The notes: a model not told the origin generated them from the letters alone. Counted from the stretch's first letter, positions 28,063 to 44,881 are shown. The stretch: DNA of 64,000 nt from Pelagerythrobacter marensis (GCF_036700095.1 NZ_CP144918.1:373001-437000); one strand, 5' to 3'. Translations and numbers: made by a program.

Positions 28063-28524
28063 TCAGGGCGCGATATCGAAGTGCAGAACGTTCTCGCGCG
28101 TGCCGAGCTTGTCGTAGAGCGCGATCGCCGCCGCATCTTCCGCCCCGGTATCGGCCTGGACGTAGATCACCCAGGCGCCGATCTCGCGCGCGATCCGGCG
28201 AACCTCGTCGATCAGGGCGGTCGCGACCCCGCGCCGGCGCCACGGCTCGGCCACTGCCAGATCGTAGAGATAGATTTCGCTCCGCGCCTGTTCGAACTTC
28301 GGCAAGACGTAAGCGGCAAGCGCGCCGACGGTTTCGCCCCCCGCCTCGGCCACGAGCAGCACCGTATCGGGCCGGGCAAGCAGCGCCCCGGCATAGCGGT
28401 CGTCGGGCGGATGCGCAGCGTAGCTTTCGCGGTCGTCGAAGACTTCGCCGAACAGGCGGTTCATCGCACGAAAGCGCGGCAGGTCGTCCGGCCCCAGCCG
28501 CGCAACCGTGAACGCGCGATCCAT
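28063..28524 (-). CDS. GNAT acetyltransferase of the AAC(3)-I aminoglycoside type
   Basis: The product is 153 residues. The central segment (GALAAYVLPKFEQARSEIY followed by YDLAV) and the later WVIYVQAD and ALYDKLGT, ending HFDIAP, are nearly those I remember from the AAC(3)-I gentamicin acetyltransferases. The acetyl-CoA loop RRRGVATALI is present. Family enzymes acetylate the 3-amino group of gentamicin and similar drugs. Here the gene sits among housekeeping genes with no integron or mobile sequence, so it looks chromosomal. Whether it acts on aminoglycosides is not shown. It starts 15 bases after the YbjQ-facing gene unit's neighbour and shares its strand. Confidence 0.85.
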   Translation of the reverse strand: MDRAFTVARLGPDDLPRFRAMNRLFGEVFDDRESYAAHPPDDRYAGALLARPDTVLLVAEAGGETVGALAAYVLPKFEQARSEIYLYDLAVAEPWRRRGVATALIDEVRRIAREIGAWVIYVQADTGAEDAAAIALYDKLGTRENVLHFDIAP

Positions 28525-28538
28525 CGTCGGATCTTCCG

Positions 28539-28886
28539 TCAGATCTTCACCGCGGTCCCGCTGGCGGAGACCATCAGCATCGATCCGGTATCGCCGATCA
28601 CCTCGTAATCGAGATCGACCCCGACCACGGCATTGCCGCCGCGCGACCCGCATTCGGCCTGCAGTTCCTCGATCGCCTGCTCGCGCGCATCGCGCAGGAT
28701 GCGTTCGTAACTGCCCGAACGCCCGCCCACGATGTCGCGGATATTGGCGAAAAGATCGCGAAACAGGTTGGCCCCCACGATCACCTCTCCGGTGACGACG
28801 CCGAGATAGTCCTGAATCGGACGCCCTTCGATCGTATGCGTGGTGGTGACGATAATCCCGCGCGCGTCCTTCCAGGGACCTGCCAT
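28539..28886 (-). CDS. YbjQ family putative heavy-metal-binding protein
   Basis: The product is 115 residues. [40 protein letters not shown] and [14 protein letters not shown] are the core of the YbjQ/DUF74 family, which forms pentameric rings. A metal-binding role is an old suggestion, not established. It follows the SDR gene by 12 bases and precedes the acetyltransferase by 14, so the three may be cotranscribed. Confidence 0.88.
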   Translation of the reverse strand: MAGPWKDARGIIVTTTHTIEGRPIQDYLGVVTGEVIVGANLFRDLFANIRDIVGGRSGSYERILRDAREQAIEELQAECGSRGGNAVVGVDLDYEVIGDTGSMLMVSASGTAVKI

Positions 28887-28898
28887 GCCGTTCGTTCC

Positions 28899-29780
28899 TC
28901 AGCCGTTGACGACGATCCCGCCGTTGGGGTGCAGGACCTGCCCCGACATATAAGACGAATCCTCGCAGGCAAGGAAGAGGAATGCCGGCGCCACTTCGTT
29001 GGGCTGGCCCGGGCGGCCCATCGGCGTGTCCTCGCCGAAATGCTCGACCTTTTCGGGCGGCGCGCCGCCGCAGGGGTTCAGCGGCGTCCAGATCGGCCCG
29101 GGCGCCACCGCGTTCACGCGGATGCCGTCGCCCACCAGGTTCTCGCTCAGCGAACGGGTGAAGGCAGTGATCGCGCCCTTGGTCGCCGAATAGTCGAGCA
29201 AGCCGCCAGAGCCCTTGTACATCGTCACGCTGGTGCAATTGACGATCGCGGCGCCGGCCTTGAGATGCGGCCGGGCGGCCTGGGTGAGATAGAACATCGA
29301 GAAGATATTGGTCTGGAACGTGCGCTGAAGCTGCTCTTCGGTGATATCGGTCACGTCCTCGTCGGGATGCTGCTCGCCCGCATTGTTCACCAGCACGTCG
29401 AGCTGCCCCCATCTGTCGATCACCGCGCGCACGAAACCGTCGGCGTGTTTCGGATCGCCCAGATCGCCGGCGGACAGGAGCACTTCGGCGCCCTCCGCCT
29501 CGCACAGCGCGCGGGTCTTGTTGGCGTCGTCGTGCTCTTCGAGATAGGCGATCGCGACATTCGCCCCCTCGCGCGCGAAGAGCACCGCCGTCGCGCGGCC
29601 GATCCCGCTGTCGCCGCCGGTAACGATTGCCACTTTGCCCTTCAGCCGCCCCGATCCGGGATAGCGCGGCTGCCAGTCGGGCTTGGGCTCCAGCGCCGAT
29701 TCGTGGCCGGGCAGGCCGGGTTCCTCGCCGGTCTCGTCGATATGCGCCTTGTCGAGTGTCTTCAGGTCTTTATCCGCCAT
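28899..29780 (-). CDS. short-chain dehydrogenase/reductase (YghA-like)
   Basis: The product is 293 residues: a hydrophilic N-terminal extension (about 45 residues) and a classical SDR fold. The NAD(P) motif is TGGDSGIGRATAV, then NNAG, and the catalytic YSATKG (Tyr-x-x-x-Lys). The extension and the WTPLNPCGG segment match the YghA/YhdF type of stress-related SDR. Substrate is unknown. The ATG at 29780 has AGGAG six bases upstream and is preferred over one at 29795. Confidence 0.88.
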   Translation of the reverse strand: MADKDLKTLDKAHIDETGEEPGLPGHESALEPKPDWQPRYPGSGRLKGKVAIVTGGDSGIGRATAVLFAREGANVAIAYLEEHDDANKTRALCEAEGAEVLLSAGDLGDPKHADGFVRAVIDRWGQLDVLVNNAGEQHPDEDVTDITEEQLQRTFQTNIFSMFYLTQAARPHLKAGAAIVNCTSVTMYKGSGGLLDYSATKGAITAFTRSLSENLVGDGIRVNAVAPGPIWTPLNPCGGAPPEKVEHFGEDTPMGRPGQPNEVAPAFLFLACEDSSYMSGQVLHPNGGIVVNG

Positions 29781-29876
29781 CGGTGGCTCCTGCATTGTCG
29801 CTTGGGGACATGCAGAACCAACCGCCGCGCGGCGTCGCCCGTTCCGGACAGCTTCACGGTTCGACCGGCAGGAACG

Positions 29877-30113
29877 TCAGCCCAGCCCGAGCGCGGCCTT
29901 GTAGGTATCGAGCACCATTTCCATTTCGGCACGGTCGTCGGGCGACATTTTGCGCAGGCGAACGACCTGGCGCATGATCTTGGTGTCGTAGCCGACGGCC
30001 TTGGCCTCCGCGTAGACATCGCGGATGTCGTCGGCGATCCCCTTTTTCTCCTCTTCGAGGCGCTCGATGCGCTCGATCAGCAGGCGCAGGCGATCGTCGG
30101 TGGTTTCAGCCAT
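29877..30113 (-). CDS. gapR: GapR-family nucleoid-associated protein (DUF2312)
   Basis: The product is 78 residues, helical and charged: [20 protein letters not shown], then [12 protein letters not shown]. This is the DUF2312 family, whose Caulobacter member GapR binds overtwisted DNA ahead of polymerases and helps topoisomerases. Such proteins are confined mainly to alphaproteobacteria. GGAGAAG lies upstream of the ATG. It sits between an SDR gene and a DUF1244 gene, and close to pyk. Confidence 0.9.
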   Translation of the reverse strand: MAETTDDRLRLLIERIERLEEEKKGIADDIRDVYAEAKAVGYDTKIMRQVVRLRKMSPDDRAEMEMVLDTYKAALGLG

Positions 30114-30209
30114 CTGGTGCTTCTCCGAAATAAGGCAAGAATCGTTCGGCCCGTCCGTTAGCGGGCGCGTGGGGGGCGGTGAACCCGCCTTTCCACAGCT
30201 TGCGCGCTT

Positions 30210-30533
30210 TCAGCGCAAATCGGCGCGATTGCGAGTCAGGCTGGCTTCCATCCGGGCGATCTGTTCCTCGGTCGCGGGGGACTGGTAGCGGTCCTTCCAT
30301 TCGTCTTGCGGCATGCCGTGGATCAGTTCGCGCGCCGCGGCCTTGTCGCCGGCATAGCCTGCCTCGCGAATCCAGTCGGCCAGGCAGTTGCGGCAGAACC
30401 CGGCGAGCCCCATCAGATCGATGTTCTGCGCATCGTGCCGGTGGCGCAGGTGGCGAACCAGCCGGCGGAAGGCGGCGGCCGCCACTTCGTCGTCGAGCCG
30501 GTCGAGCGGGTCGGAGGAATTCGTATCCGTCAT
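30210..30533 (-). CDS. DUF1244 protein
   Basis: The product is about 107 residues. MGLAGFCRNCLADWIREAG with its two Cys and the closing MPQDEWKDRYQ identify the DUF1244 family of alpha- and gammaproteobacteria. Function is unknown; the fold is helical and may bind a metal through the Cys pair. The ATG at 30533 follows AAGGAAA. It is divergent from pyruvate kinase across 47 bases. Confidence 0.85.
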   Translation of the reverse strand: MTDTNSSDPLDRLDDEVAAAAFRRLVRHLRHRHDAQNIDLMGLAGFCRNCLADWIREAGYAGDKAAARELIHGMPQDEWKDRYQSPATEEQIARMEASLTRNRADLR

Positions 30534-30580
30534 CGCGTTTTCCTTGTCTTGCAACGTTCGTCTGGCATAGCGCATCGCAC

Positions 30581-32035
30581 ATGCAAAAGCTCGATCCGCG
30601 CGCCCGCAAGGTCAAAATCCTGGCCACGACAGGCCCCGCCAGCCGCGAACCGGAGATGCTGCGCAAGCTTTTCCGTGCCGGTGCCGACGCCTTCCGCGTC
30701 AATATGAGCCATGGCGATCACGCCACCCATGCCCAGACGATCCGGGCGATCCGCGCCCTGGAAAAGGAGTTCGGTCGCCCGATCGCGATCCTCTGCGACC
30801 TGCAAGGGCCGAAACTGCGCGTCGGCGAGTTCAGGGACGGGCAGGCCGTGATCCGCCATTCGGGCCACTTCACGCTCGATCGCAATCCCGAACCGGGCGA
30901 CGAAACCCGCGTTCACCTGCCGCATCCCGAGCTGTTCGGCCTGCTCGCCAAGGGGCAGCGGCTGCTGATCAACGACGGCAAGATTCGCCTGCGGGTGATC
31001 CGCGCCGACGACAACGAGATTTTCTGCTCGGCCGAAGTCGGCGGCATGATCTCCAACCGCAAGGGCGTGAACGTCCCCGATGCCGAAGTGCCGATCCCCG
31101 CGCTGACCGAAAAGGACCGGCGCGACCTCGCCTTCGCCATGGAGCAGGGGGCCGACTGGATCGGTCTCTCGTTCGTCCAGCGGCCCGAGGACCTGGCCGA
31201 GGCGCGCAAGCTGATGGGCGGGCGCGGATCGCTGTGCGCCAAGATCGAAAAGCCGATGGCCGTGCGGCGTCTCGACGAGATCGTGGAACTGGCGGACGGC
31301 ATCATGGTCGCGCGCGGCGATCTGGGCGTGGAGCTGGAGCCGCAGGAGGTTCCGCCGCTGCAGAAGAAGATCGTCAACAAGGCGCGCATGGCGGGCAAGC
31401 CGGTGATCGTCGCGACCCAGATGCTCGAATCGATGATCGAAAGCCCGGCGCCGACCCGCGCCGAAGTGTCCGACGTCGCCAATGCCGTTTACGACGGGGC
31501 CGACGCGGTCATGCTGAGCGCGGAGACCGCCGCCGGCGAATGGCCGGAAGAAGCGGTGACGATCATGGACAAGATCGCCACCCAGGTCGAGCGCGACGAT
31601 GCCTATCTGGGGCGGGTCCGCTTTCTCGACACACCGCCCGATCGGACAACCGCCGATGCGCTGTCGCACGCCTGCATGACGATCGCCGACACCGTGGCGA
31701 TCTCGGCAATCACCGTCTTTACCGGATCGGGCAGCACCGCCCGCCGGGTGGCGCGCGAACGGCCGAGCGTGCCGATGCTGGTGCTGACCCCCTCGCTGGC
31801 GACGGCGCGCCGCGTCGCCTTGCTGTGGGGCGCGCACGCGGTGGCGACCAAGGATATCGGCAGCTTCGAAGAGATGATCGCCAAGGGCAAGCGCATGGCG
31901 CTGCGCCACGGCTTCGGCAAGGCGGGCAGCAAGCTGATCGCGCTCGCCGGGGTGCCGTTCGGAACGCCCGGCAGCACCAACCTGCTTCACGTCGTGACCC
32001 TGACGGGCGACGAGCTGGACAAGCGCGCGCACTGA
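30581..32035 (+). CDS. pyk: pyruvate kinase
   Basis: The product is 484 residues. Landmarks are VKILATTGPAS, FRVNMSHG, LCDLQGPKLRVGEF, the catalytic Lys in CAKIEKP, the metal-binding MVARGDLGVEL and SAETAAGEWP. It makes pyruvate and ATP from phosphoenolpyruvate in glycolysis. The ATG at 30581 (MQKLDPRARK) fits the family N-terminus, though no clear ribosome site precedes it. The C-terminal allosteric domain is complete. Confidence 0.95.
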   Translation: MQKLDPRARKVKILATTGPASREPEMLRKLFRAGADAFRVNMSHGDHATHAQTIRAIRALEKEFGRPIAILCDLQGPKLRVGEFRDGQAVIRHSGHFTLDRNPEPGDETRVHLPHPELFGLLAKGQRLLINDGKIRLRVIRADDNEIFCSAEVGGMISNRKGVNVPDAEVPIPALTEKDRRDLAFAMEQGADWIGLSFVQRPEDLAEARKLMGGRGSLCAKIEKPMAVRRLDEIVELADGIMVARGDLGVELEPQEVPPLQKKIVNKARMAGKPVIVATQMLESMIESPAPTRAEVSDVANAVYDGADAVMLSAETAAGEWPEEAVTIMDKIATQVERDDAYLGRVRFLDTPPDRTTADALSHACMTIADTVAISAITVFTGSGSTARRVARERPSVPMLVLTPSLATARRVALLWGAHAVATKDIGSFEEMIAKGKRMALRHGFGKAGSKLIALAGVPFGTPGSTNLLHVVTLTGDELDKRAH

Positions 32036-32094
32036 TCGGCCGCGGCGGCGGTGCGCGGTTGATCCGCCCCGCCTGTCGCGCCATACCGCGCGGA

Positions 32095-32733
32095 ATGGCG
32101 GACGACTGCTGCTCTGCGAAAGGCCCCGAACTCGAACGTCTCGCGCGCAGATCGGGGCAGCGCCGCGTGCTCATCGCCGTTCTGGCGATCAATTCCGTAA
32201 TGTTCCTGGCCGAATTCGGCGCCGGGCTGATCGCCGGGTCGGCGGCGCTAATGGCCGACGCGACCGATATGCTGGGCGATGCGCTGATCTATGGAGTCAG
32301 TCTTTACGCTCTCGACCGCAGCGACCGGTGGAAAGCGGGCGCGGCAGTGACGAAGGGGCTCTTCATCCTCGTGCTCGGCCTGGGCATTCTCGTCAATGTG
32401 GGCCTCAAGATCGCGAGCGGCGTACCGCCGTCCTCCACCCTGATGCTGGCGTTCGGCGCACTGGCGCTCGGCGCCAATCTCGTATGCCTGCGCCTGCTGT
32501 GGCAATTCCGCGAGCAGGACGTGAACATGGCCAGCACGGTCGAGTGTTCGCGCAACGACGTGATCTCGAACGTCGGCGTGCTGTTCGCCGCGGGCGCGGT
32601 CGCGCTGTTCGATTCGCCCTGGCCCGACATTGTCGTCGGCCTGGCGATGGCGGCGATCATCCTGCGTTCGGCGGTCCGCGTCCTGCGCGAGGCCTGGCCG
32701 CAGCTGCGCATGGACCCTGCATCGAGCGGGTGA
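32095..32733 (+). CDS. short cation diffusion facilitator-type transporter
   Basis: The product is 212 residues with about six membrane segments and an N-terminal DDCC pair that could bind metal. LMADATDMLGDALIYG and SRNDVISNVGVLFAA are the metal-site segments of the CDF family in helices 2 and 5. The usual cytoplasmic C-terminal domain of longer CDF proteins is missing. It probably exports a divalent metal such as zinc, cadmium or cobalt. It follows pyk by 59 bases on the same strand. Confidence 0.78.
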   Translation: MADDCCSAKGPELERLARRSGQRRVLIAVLAINSVMFLAEFGAGLIAGSAALMADATDMLGDALIYGVSLYALDRSDRWKAGAAVTKGLFILVLGLGILVNVGLKIASGVPPSSTLMLAFGALALGANLVCLRLLWQFREQDVNMASTVECSRNDVISNVGVLFAAGAVALFDSPWPDIVVGLAMAAIILRSAVRVLREAWPQLRMDPASSG

Positions 32734-32739
32734 GCGCGA

Positions 32740-34083
32740 TCAGGCCGCAGCGCTTTCCAATCGCGCCCTTGCCTCGGCCTCCCCGATCAGCGGGAGCAGT
32801 TCGGCCATGTCGGGGCCGTGGTCCATCCCCGTCAGCGCCTGGCGCAGCGGCAGGAACAGGGCCTTGCCCTTGCGCCCCGTGGCCTCTTTCAGCGCGGTCG
32901 TGAGCGAACGCCAGGGATCTTCGTCCCATGCAAGCAGGCGCGCGGCTTCGCGCAAGTAAGCGCGATCGCCATCGGAAAACGCCGGCAGCTCGATCGGGCC
33001 GGTCACCAGCCGCCACCACTCCGCCGCTTCGCCGACATGCGCGAGGTTGGGCCGGATCGCGTGCCATCCGGCGGCATCCATCCCTTCGGGCAGACGGCCC
33101 GCGACCGCGTCGAAATCGAGCCGGTGAACGACCGCGGCATTGATCCGCTCCAGCTCCGCATCGTCGAATTTCGCCGGGGCGCGGCCGAATGTCGCGAGGT
33201 CGAAACTTTCGATCAGCTCCCCGCGCTCGGCGATCGGTTCGACCGGCAGCGCGGTGCCGAGCCGCGCCAGCAGCGCAACCAGCGCCTGCGGCTCGATCCC
33301 GCGTTCGCGGAAAGCGTCGCAGCCGAGCGAGCCCAGCCGCTTCGACAGCTTGCCCTCGCTGCCCACCAGCAACGCCTCGTGCGCGAAGCGGGGCACCTGG
33401 CCGGGGTGGCCGGCTGCGATCAGCGCCTCGAACATCTGGATCTGCACCGCGGTGTTGGAAACATGGTCTTCGCCGCGCAGCACGTCGGTGATCCCCATCG
33501 CCAGATCGTCCACTGCGCTCGGCAGCATATAGAGCCACGATCCGTCGGCCCGGCGGATCACGGGATCGGAAAGCTGCGCGGGATCGAACTTCTGCAACCC
33601 GCGCACGCCGTCCTCCCATGCGATCGGTGCGTCATGGTCGAGGCGGAAACGCCAGTGCGGCGCAATGCCGGCCGCGGCCTTTTCGGCATGGTCCGCCTCG
33701 GTCAGCGCCAGCGCCGCGCGGTCGTATATCGGCGGCAGGCCGCGGCCGAGCAGGATCTTGCGCTTCAGCTCCAGCTCCTGCGCGGTTTCGTAGCAGCGAT
33801 AGACCCGGCCGGCGGCGCGCAGCGTTTCGAAGGCGCGCTCGTAGAGATCGAGCCGCTCGGACTGCCGCTCCTCGCCGTCCGGCTCCAGCCCCAGCCATGC
33901 GAGATCGGCGCGGATCGCTGCGACATATTCCTCGCGGCTGCGCTCTGCGTCGGTGTCGTCGATCCGCAGCAGGAAACGCCCACCGCCTTTGCGCGCGAGC
34001 ATCCAGTTGTGCAGCGCGGTGCGGAGATTGCCGACGTGCAGCCGTCCGGTCGGCGAAGGGGCGAAACGGGTGGTCGTTGTCAT
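32740..34083 (-). CDS. gltX: glutamate-tRNA ligase
   Basis: The product is 447 residues. The class I motifs are present: FAPSPTGRLHVGNLRTAL (HIGH-type) and EGKLSKRLG (KMSKS-type). It charges tRNA-Glu with glutamate. Alphaproteobacteria often carry two such genes, one of which charges tRNA-Gln for later amidation; which copy this is cannot be decided here. The ATG at 34083 (MTTTTRFAPSP) is taken. It is followed by nothing on its strand until the cation transporter end, seven bases away and convergent. Confidence 0.93.
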   Translation of the reverse strand: MTTTTRFAPSPTGRLHVGNLRTALHNWMLARKGGGRFLLRIDDTDAERSREEYVAAIRADLAWLGLEPDGEERQSERLDLYERAFETLRAAGRVYRCYETAQELELKRKILLGRGLPPIYDRAALALTEADHAEKAAAGIAPHWRFRLDHDAPIAWEDGVRGLQKFDPAQLSDPVIRRADGSWLYMLPSAVDDLAMGITDVLRGEDHVSNTAVQIQMFEALIAAGHPGQVPRFAHEALLVGSEGKLSKRLGSLGCDAFRERGIEPQALVALLARLGTALPVEPIAERGELIESFDLATFGRAPAKFDDAELERINAAVVHRLDFDAVAGRLPEGMDAAGWHAIRPNLAHVGEAAEWWRLVTGPIELPAFSDGDRAYLREAARLLAWDEDPWRSLTTALKEATGRKGKALFLPLRQALTGMDHGPDMAELLPLIGEAEARARLESAAA

Positions 34084-34110
34084 GGACGGCCCGATAGCCG
34101 AGCCTTGCAC

Positions 34111-34545
34111 CTATTGCGAGAACAGGGTGACGCTGCGCTCGCCGCCGGTCAGCTCGATGCCGTTCGCTGGGGTCCGCTCGGCCCGGGTGACGGAATCGAG
34201 CGCGGACGCTAGACGCCGCTGTTCCGGGGGGACGCCGATCGCGCAGACCGGCCTGTCGGCCGGCCGCTCGGTCGTCAGCGCGCCGGCCTCGTAGGTATAG
34301 GTCCAGTCGAATCCGGCGCAGCGCGGCTGATAGAAGATGTTGGTTTCGGTGATCGACAGACCGATGCCGATATCTCCCCCCAATTCGGCGCCGTCGATCC
34401 CGGCGACGCGATATTCGCCGACCAGCGAAGCGGGGGCCCTGTCCTCGACCGGCGCGGCCGGGGCGGATGGACCGGCGGGATCGGCCGCTGGCTGGCACGC
34501 TGCGAGCAGGACGGCGGGGACGATAACGAGCAAGTGGCGGGACAT
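34111..34545 (-). CDS. hypothetical lipoprotein, META/HslJ-like
   Basis: The product is 144 residues with a lipoprotein signal (VPAVLLAACQP, lipobox Cys at 17) and a Pro/Ala linker. The remaining domain, with LVGEYRVAGIDGAEL and ISITETNIFYQPRCAGFDWTY-like segments, resembles the META fold found in HslJ-type heat-response lipoproteins. That relation is by impression only. It lies 27 bases upstream of gltX and may be cotranscribed. Confidence 0.65.
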   Translation of the reverse strand: MSRHLLVIVPAVLLAACQPAADPAGPSAPAAPVEDRAPASLVGEYRVAGIDGAELGGDIGIGLSITETNIFYQPRCAGFDWTYTYEAGALTTERPADRPVCAIGVPPEQRRLASALDSVTRAERTPANGIELTGGERSVTLFSQ

Positions 34546-34653
34546 GTCGGCGCTCCATCGGTTGCGGTCACGGCCCGGTGTCGTTTTCGGCGCGGTCGAC
34601 GCGCACCGGACGCCGTGTCGCCGACATTCACTCTAGCCCCGAACGGCCGCACG

Positions 34654-34684
34654 AAAAAGCCCCGCCGGATCGCTCCGGCGGGGC
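34654..34684 (-). terminator. rpoC terminator
   Basis: Read on the minus strand: an 11-base stem GCCCCGCCGGA/TCCGGCGGGGC with a GCGA tetraloop, followed by TTTTT. It lies 24 bases after the rpoC stop and is a textbook intrinsic terminator for the rpoB-rpoC transcript. Confidence 0.9.
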
Positions 34685-34708
34685 TCGTTGCCTGCGCTCG
34701 CGAGGGGT

Positions 34709-39034
<4,326 letters not shown>

Positions 39035-39050
39035 TTCTTCTTCCTTTGTC

Positions 39051-39142
39051 CCCCTCCCGCTTGCGGGAGGGGTTAGGGGTGGGTCTTGTTCCGGGCGGGC
39101 GATCAGGCCCACCCCCCGACCCCCTCCCGCAAGCGGGAGGGG
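39051..39142. repeat. REP palindrome pair inside the rpoB-rpoC operon
   Basis: Two perfect 22-base palindromes: CCCCTCCCGC-TT-GCGGGAGGGG (39051-39072) and CCCCTCCCGC-AA-GCGGGAGGGG (39121-39142). They are mirror copies 48 bases apart and nearly fill the 118-base gap between the two genes. Each would form a ten-base hairpin in the transcript. Confidence 0.85.
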
Positions 39143-39152
39143 GAGAAGCGCG

Positions 39153-43346
<4,194 letters not shown>

Positions 43347-43573
43347 GGAGGTGATTCGCCTCTTCGTGCTGCGCCGGAAGCGTTGCGCCGCCGGCCTTGA
43401 AAATCATGCGTTGCGCGAGTGCCATCCCGCGAGACGCCGGAAAGCCGCAGCACAGCGCCCTTGCGGGGCCTGCTGCAGCTCGATCGAACGTCGCGAATAT
43501 GGAAAGCCGCTTCCATCCCTTGGTCCGATCCCGCGCATGAACGGACCTTGCTCGAAGCGTGCGGTCGGGCGTG

Positions 43574-43602
43574 CATGTAGGATTTCGCCCCCGCGCTGTC
43601 AA
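43574..43602 (-). promoter_or_regulatory. candidate rpoBC promoter
   Basis: On the minus strand: TTGACA (43602-43597), 17 bases, TACATG (43579-43574). The -35 box and spacing are perfect and the -10 box matches at three or four positions. It would give a leader of about 220 bases before rpoB. No other strong site is visible in the 420-base gap 43347-43766, which otherwise holds no gene. Confidence 0.6.
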
Positions 43603-43766
43603 CACGCGGCGGATGCCGGGAACGCTCGCTGCGCGCGTCCCAGATCGGTGTCGATCTGCGTCGTTGCAGCGGAAGCGGCGATTATATTCCGTCGATCGGG
43701 GAACTTCGGGCAATTGTGGCAATTGTATGGCGAGTAGTGTATGGCGAGTAGCGAAAGGAATTTTCC

Positions 43767-44036
43767 ATGAAACAGCTTGCTATCGCCGCCCTCCCTCTCG
43801 CGCTCGCGCTCGGTGCGTGCGACAATGCCGCCGACGACACGACGCTCGAAGAGACGCCCGAAGATACGATGGCGGAAGACACCATGACCGATCCGGCGAT
43901 GACCGATCCGGCAATGACGGACGAAACCATGACCGATCCCGCCCTGAGCGAAGACCCGATGGCCGGCGATCCGCTCGCCGACGAAACCGGCCAGGATACC
44001 CAGCCGGACGACGAACCGGTCGCCGACACGATGTAA
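43767..44036 (+). CDS. small acidic lipoprotein with Thr-Met-Thr-Asp-Pro repeats
   Basis: The product is 89 residues: a lipoprotein signal (MKQLAIAALPLALALGAC, Cys at 18) and then a disordered, very acidic segment. A short unit based on TDPAM/TMTDPA recurs about five times between residues 40 and 65, with many Met and Asp. I do not recognise a family. Function is unknown. It stands between rpoB and rplJ, where bacteria usually have no gene. Confidence 0.65.
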   Translation: MKQLAIAALPLALALGACDNAADDTTLEETPEDTMAEDTMTDPAMTDPAMTDETMTDPALSEDPMAGDPLADETGQDTQPDDEPVADTM

Positions 44037-44076
44037 TCGTCGCAATCGTCCAGGCGCGAACGGTCGCCGCGGCGGC

Positions 44077-44104
44077 TTGACCCGCCCGGACTTTCTGCTA
44101 GAGG
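44077..44104 (+). promoter_or_regulatory. candidate rplJL promoter
   Basis: TTGACC (44077-44082), 16 bases, TAGAGG (44099-44104). The form TTGACC plus a TAG-type -10 is common for stable-RNA and ribosomal genes of this group, by my impression. Transcription would start near 44110, inside the hairpin listed next. Confidence 0.5.
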
Positions 44105-44129
44105 CCCGCCCCGACCGGCGGGCCTCTTT
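44101..44129 (+). terminator. hairpin with short U-run before rplJ
   Basis: A perfect ten-base stem GAGGCCCGCC/GGCGGGCCTC with a six-base loop, followed by TTTG. It could end the upstream lipoprotein transcript (its stop is 65 bases away). It overlaps the -10 box of the proposed rplJL promoter. Confidence 0.6.
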
Positions 44130-44144
44130 GCGTTTGCCGGTCAT

Positions 44145-44201
44145 CCGTCCGAGACAGCTGGCGACCCGGATCTGCCGGGTCTTAATTTCCGGCCGAGACG
44201 G
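44145..44201 (+). ncRNA. ribosomal protein L10 leader
   Basis: CGAGACAGCTGG, a hairpin CCCGG/CCGGG, then CTTAAT and CCGGCCGAGACGG, with CCGTC (44145-44149) pairing with GACGG (44197-44201). This matches the L10-leader pattern in which L10 (with L7/L12) binds a kink-turn in its own mRNA and represses rplJ-rplL translation. The rest of 44202-44365 leads to rplJ without another feature that I can name. Confidence 0.7.
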
Positions 44202-44365
44202 GGAAAAGAGATTTCGCGGGTTCCGGCATCGCCGCCCCGCATCGCACGCCTGGCGTGTCTCCTTCCCTTGTCGAACGGACTGCCCCGTGCCGGTCAGCGG
44301 CGCGGAGCGATGTGAGCCGGTCGCGTTCGCGCCAGCGGGTGCGGCCACATGTGAAGGAGTATGGC

Positions 44366-44881
44366 ATGGATCGTTCGCAGAAAACCGATGCGGTCGCCCA
44401 GCTCAATGCGGTCTTCAACGAGGTCGGCGTGGTGGTTGTCACCCGCAACCTCGGCCTGACGGTGGCCCAGTCCACCGATCTGCGTTCGAAGATGCGCGAA
44501 GCGGGTGCGTCCTACAAGGTTGCGAAAAACCGTCTTGCCAAGCTCGCCCTGAAGGAAACCCGGTACGAAGGGCTCGAGGAATATCTCTCGGGTCCGACGG
44601 CCCTGGCCTGGTCGGAAGACCCGGTCGCGGCAGCCAAGGCCGTGGTGGATTTCGCCAAGACGACCGACAAGATCGAAATCGTCGGTGGTTCGATGGGCGG
44701 GCAGCTGCTCGACGAAGCCGGTGTCCGGGCGCTTGCCTCGATGCCTTCGCTCGACGAGCTGCGCGGCACACTGGTGGGCCTCGTCAACGCCCCGGCGACC
44801 AAGATCGCCCGGGTCGTCAACGAACCCGCGTCCAAGCTCGCCCGCGTCTTCGGTGCCTATGGCGCCAAGGAAGCGGCGTAA
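44366..44881 (+). CDS. rplJ: ribosomal protein L10 (uL10)
   Basis: The product is 171 residues: MDRSQKTDAVAQLNAVFNEV, then YKVAKNRLAKLAL and the C-terminal helix region that carries L7/L12 dimers (VNEPASKLARVFGAYGAKE). It anchors the ribosomal stalk. AAGGAG lies seven bases before the ATG at 44366; the longer frame from 44255 is not supported. It is followed by rplL after 74 bases. Confidence 0.97.
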   Translation: MDRSQKTDAVAQLNAVFNEVGVVVVTRNLGLTVAQSTDLRSKMREAGASYKVAKNRLAKLALKETRYEGLEEYLSGPTALAWSEDPVAAAKAVVDFAKTTDKIEIVGGSMGGQLLDEAGVRALASMPSLDELRGTLVGLVNAPATKIARVVNEPASKLARVFGAYGAKEAA

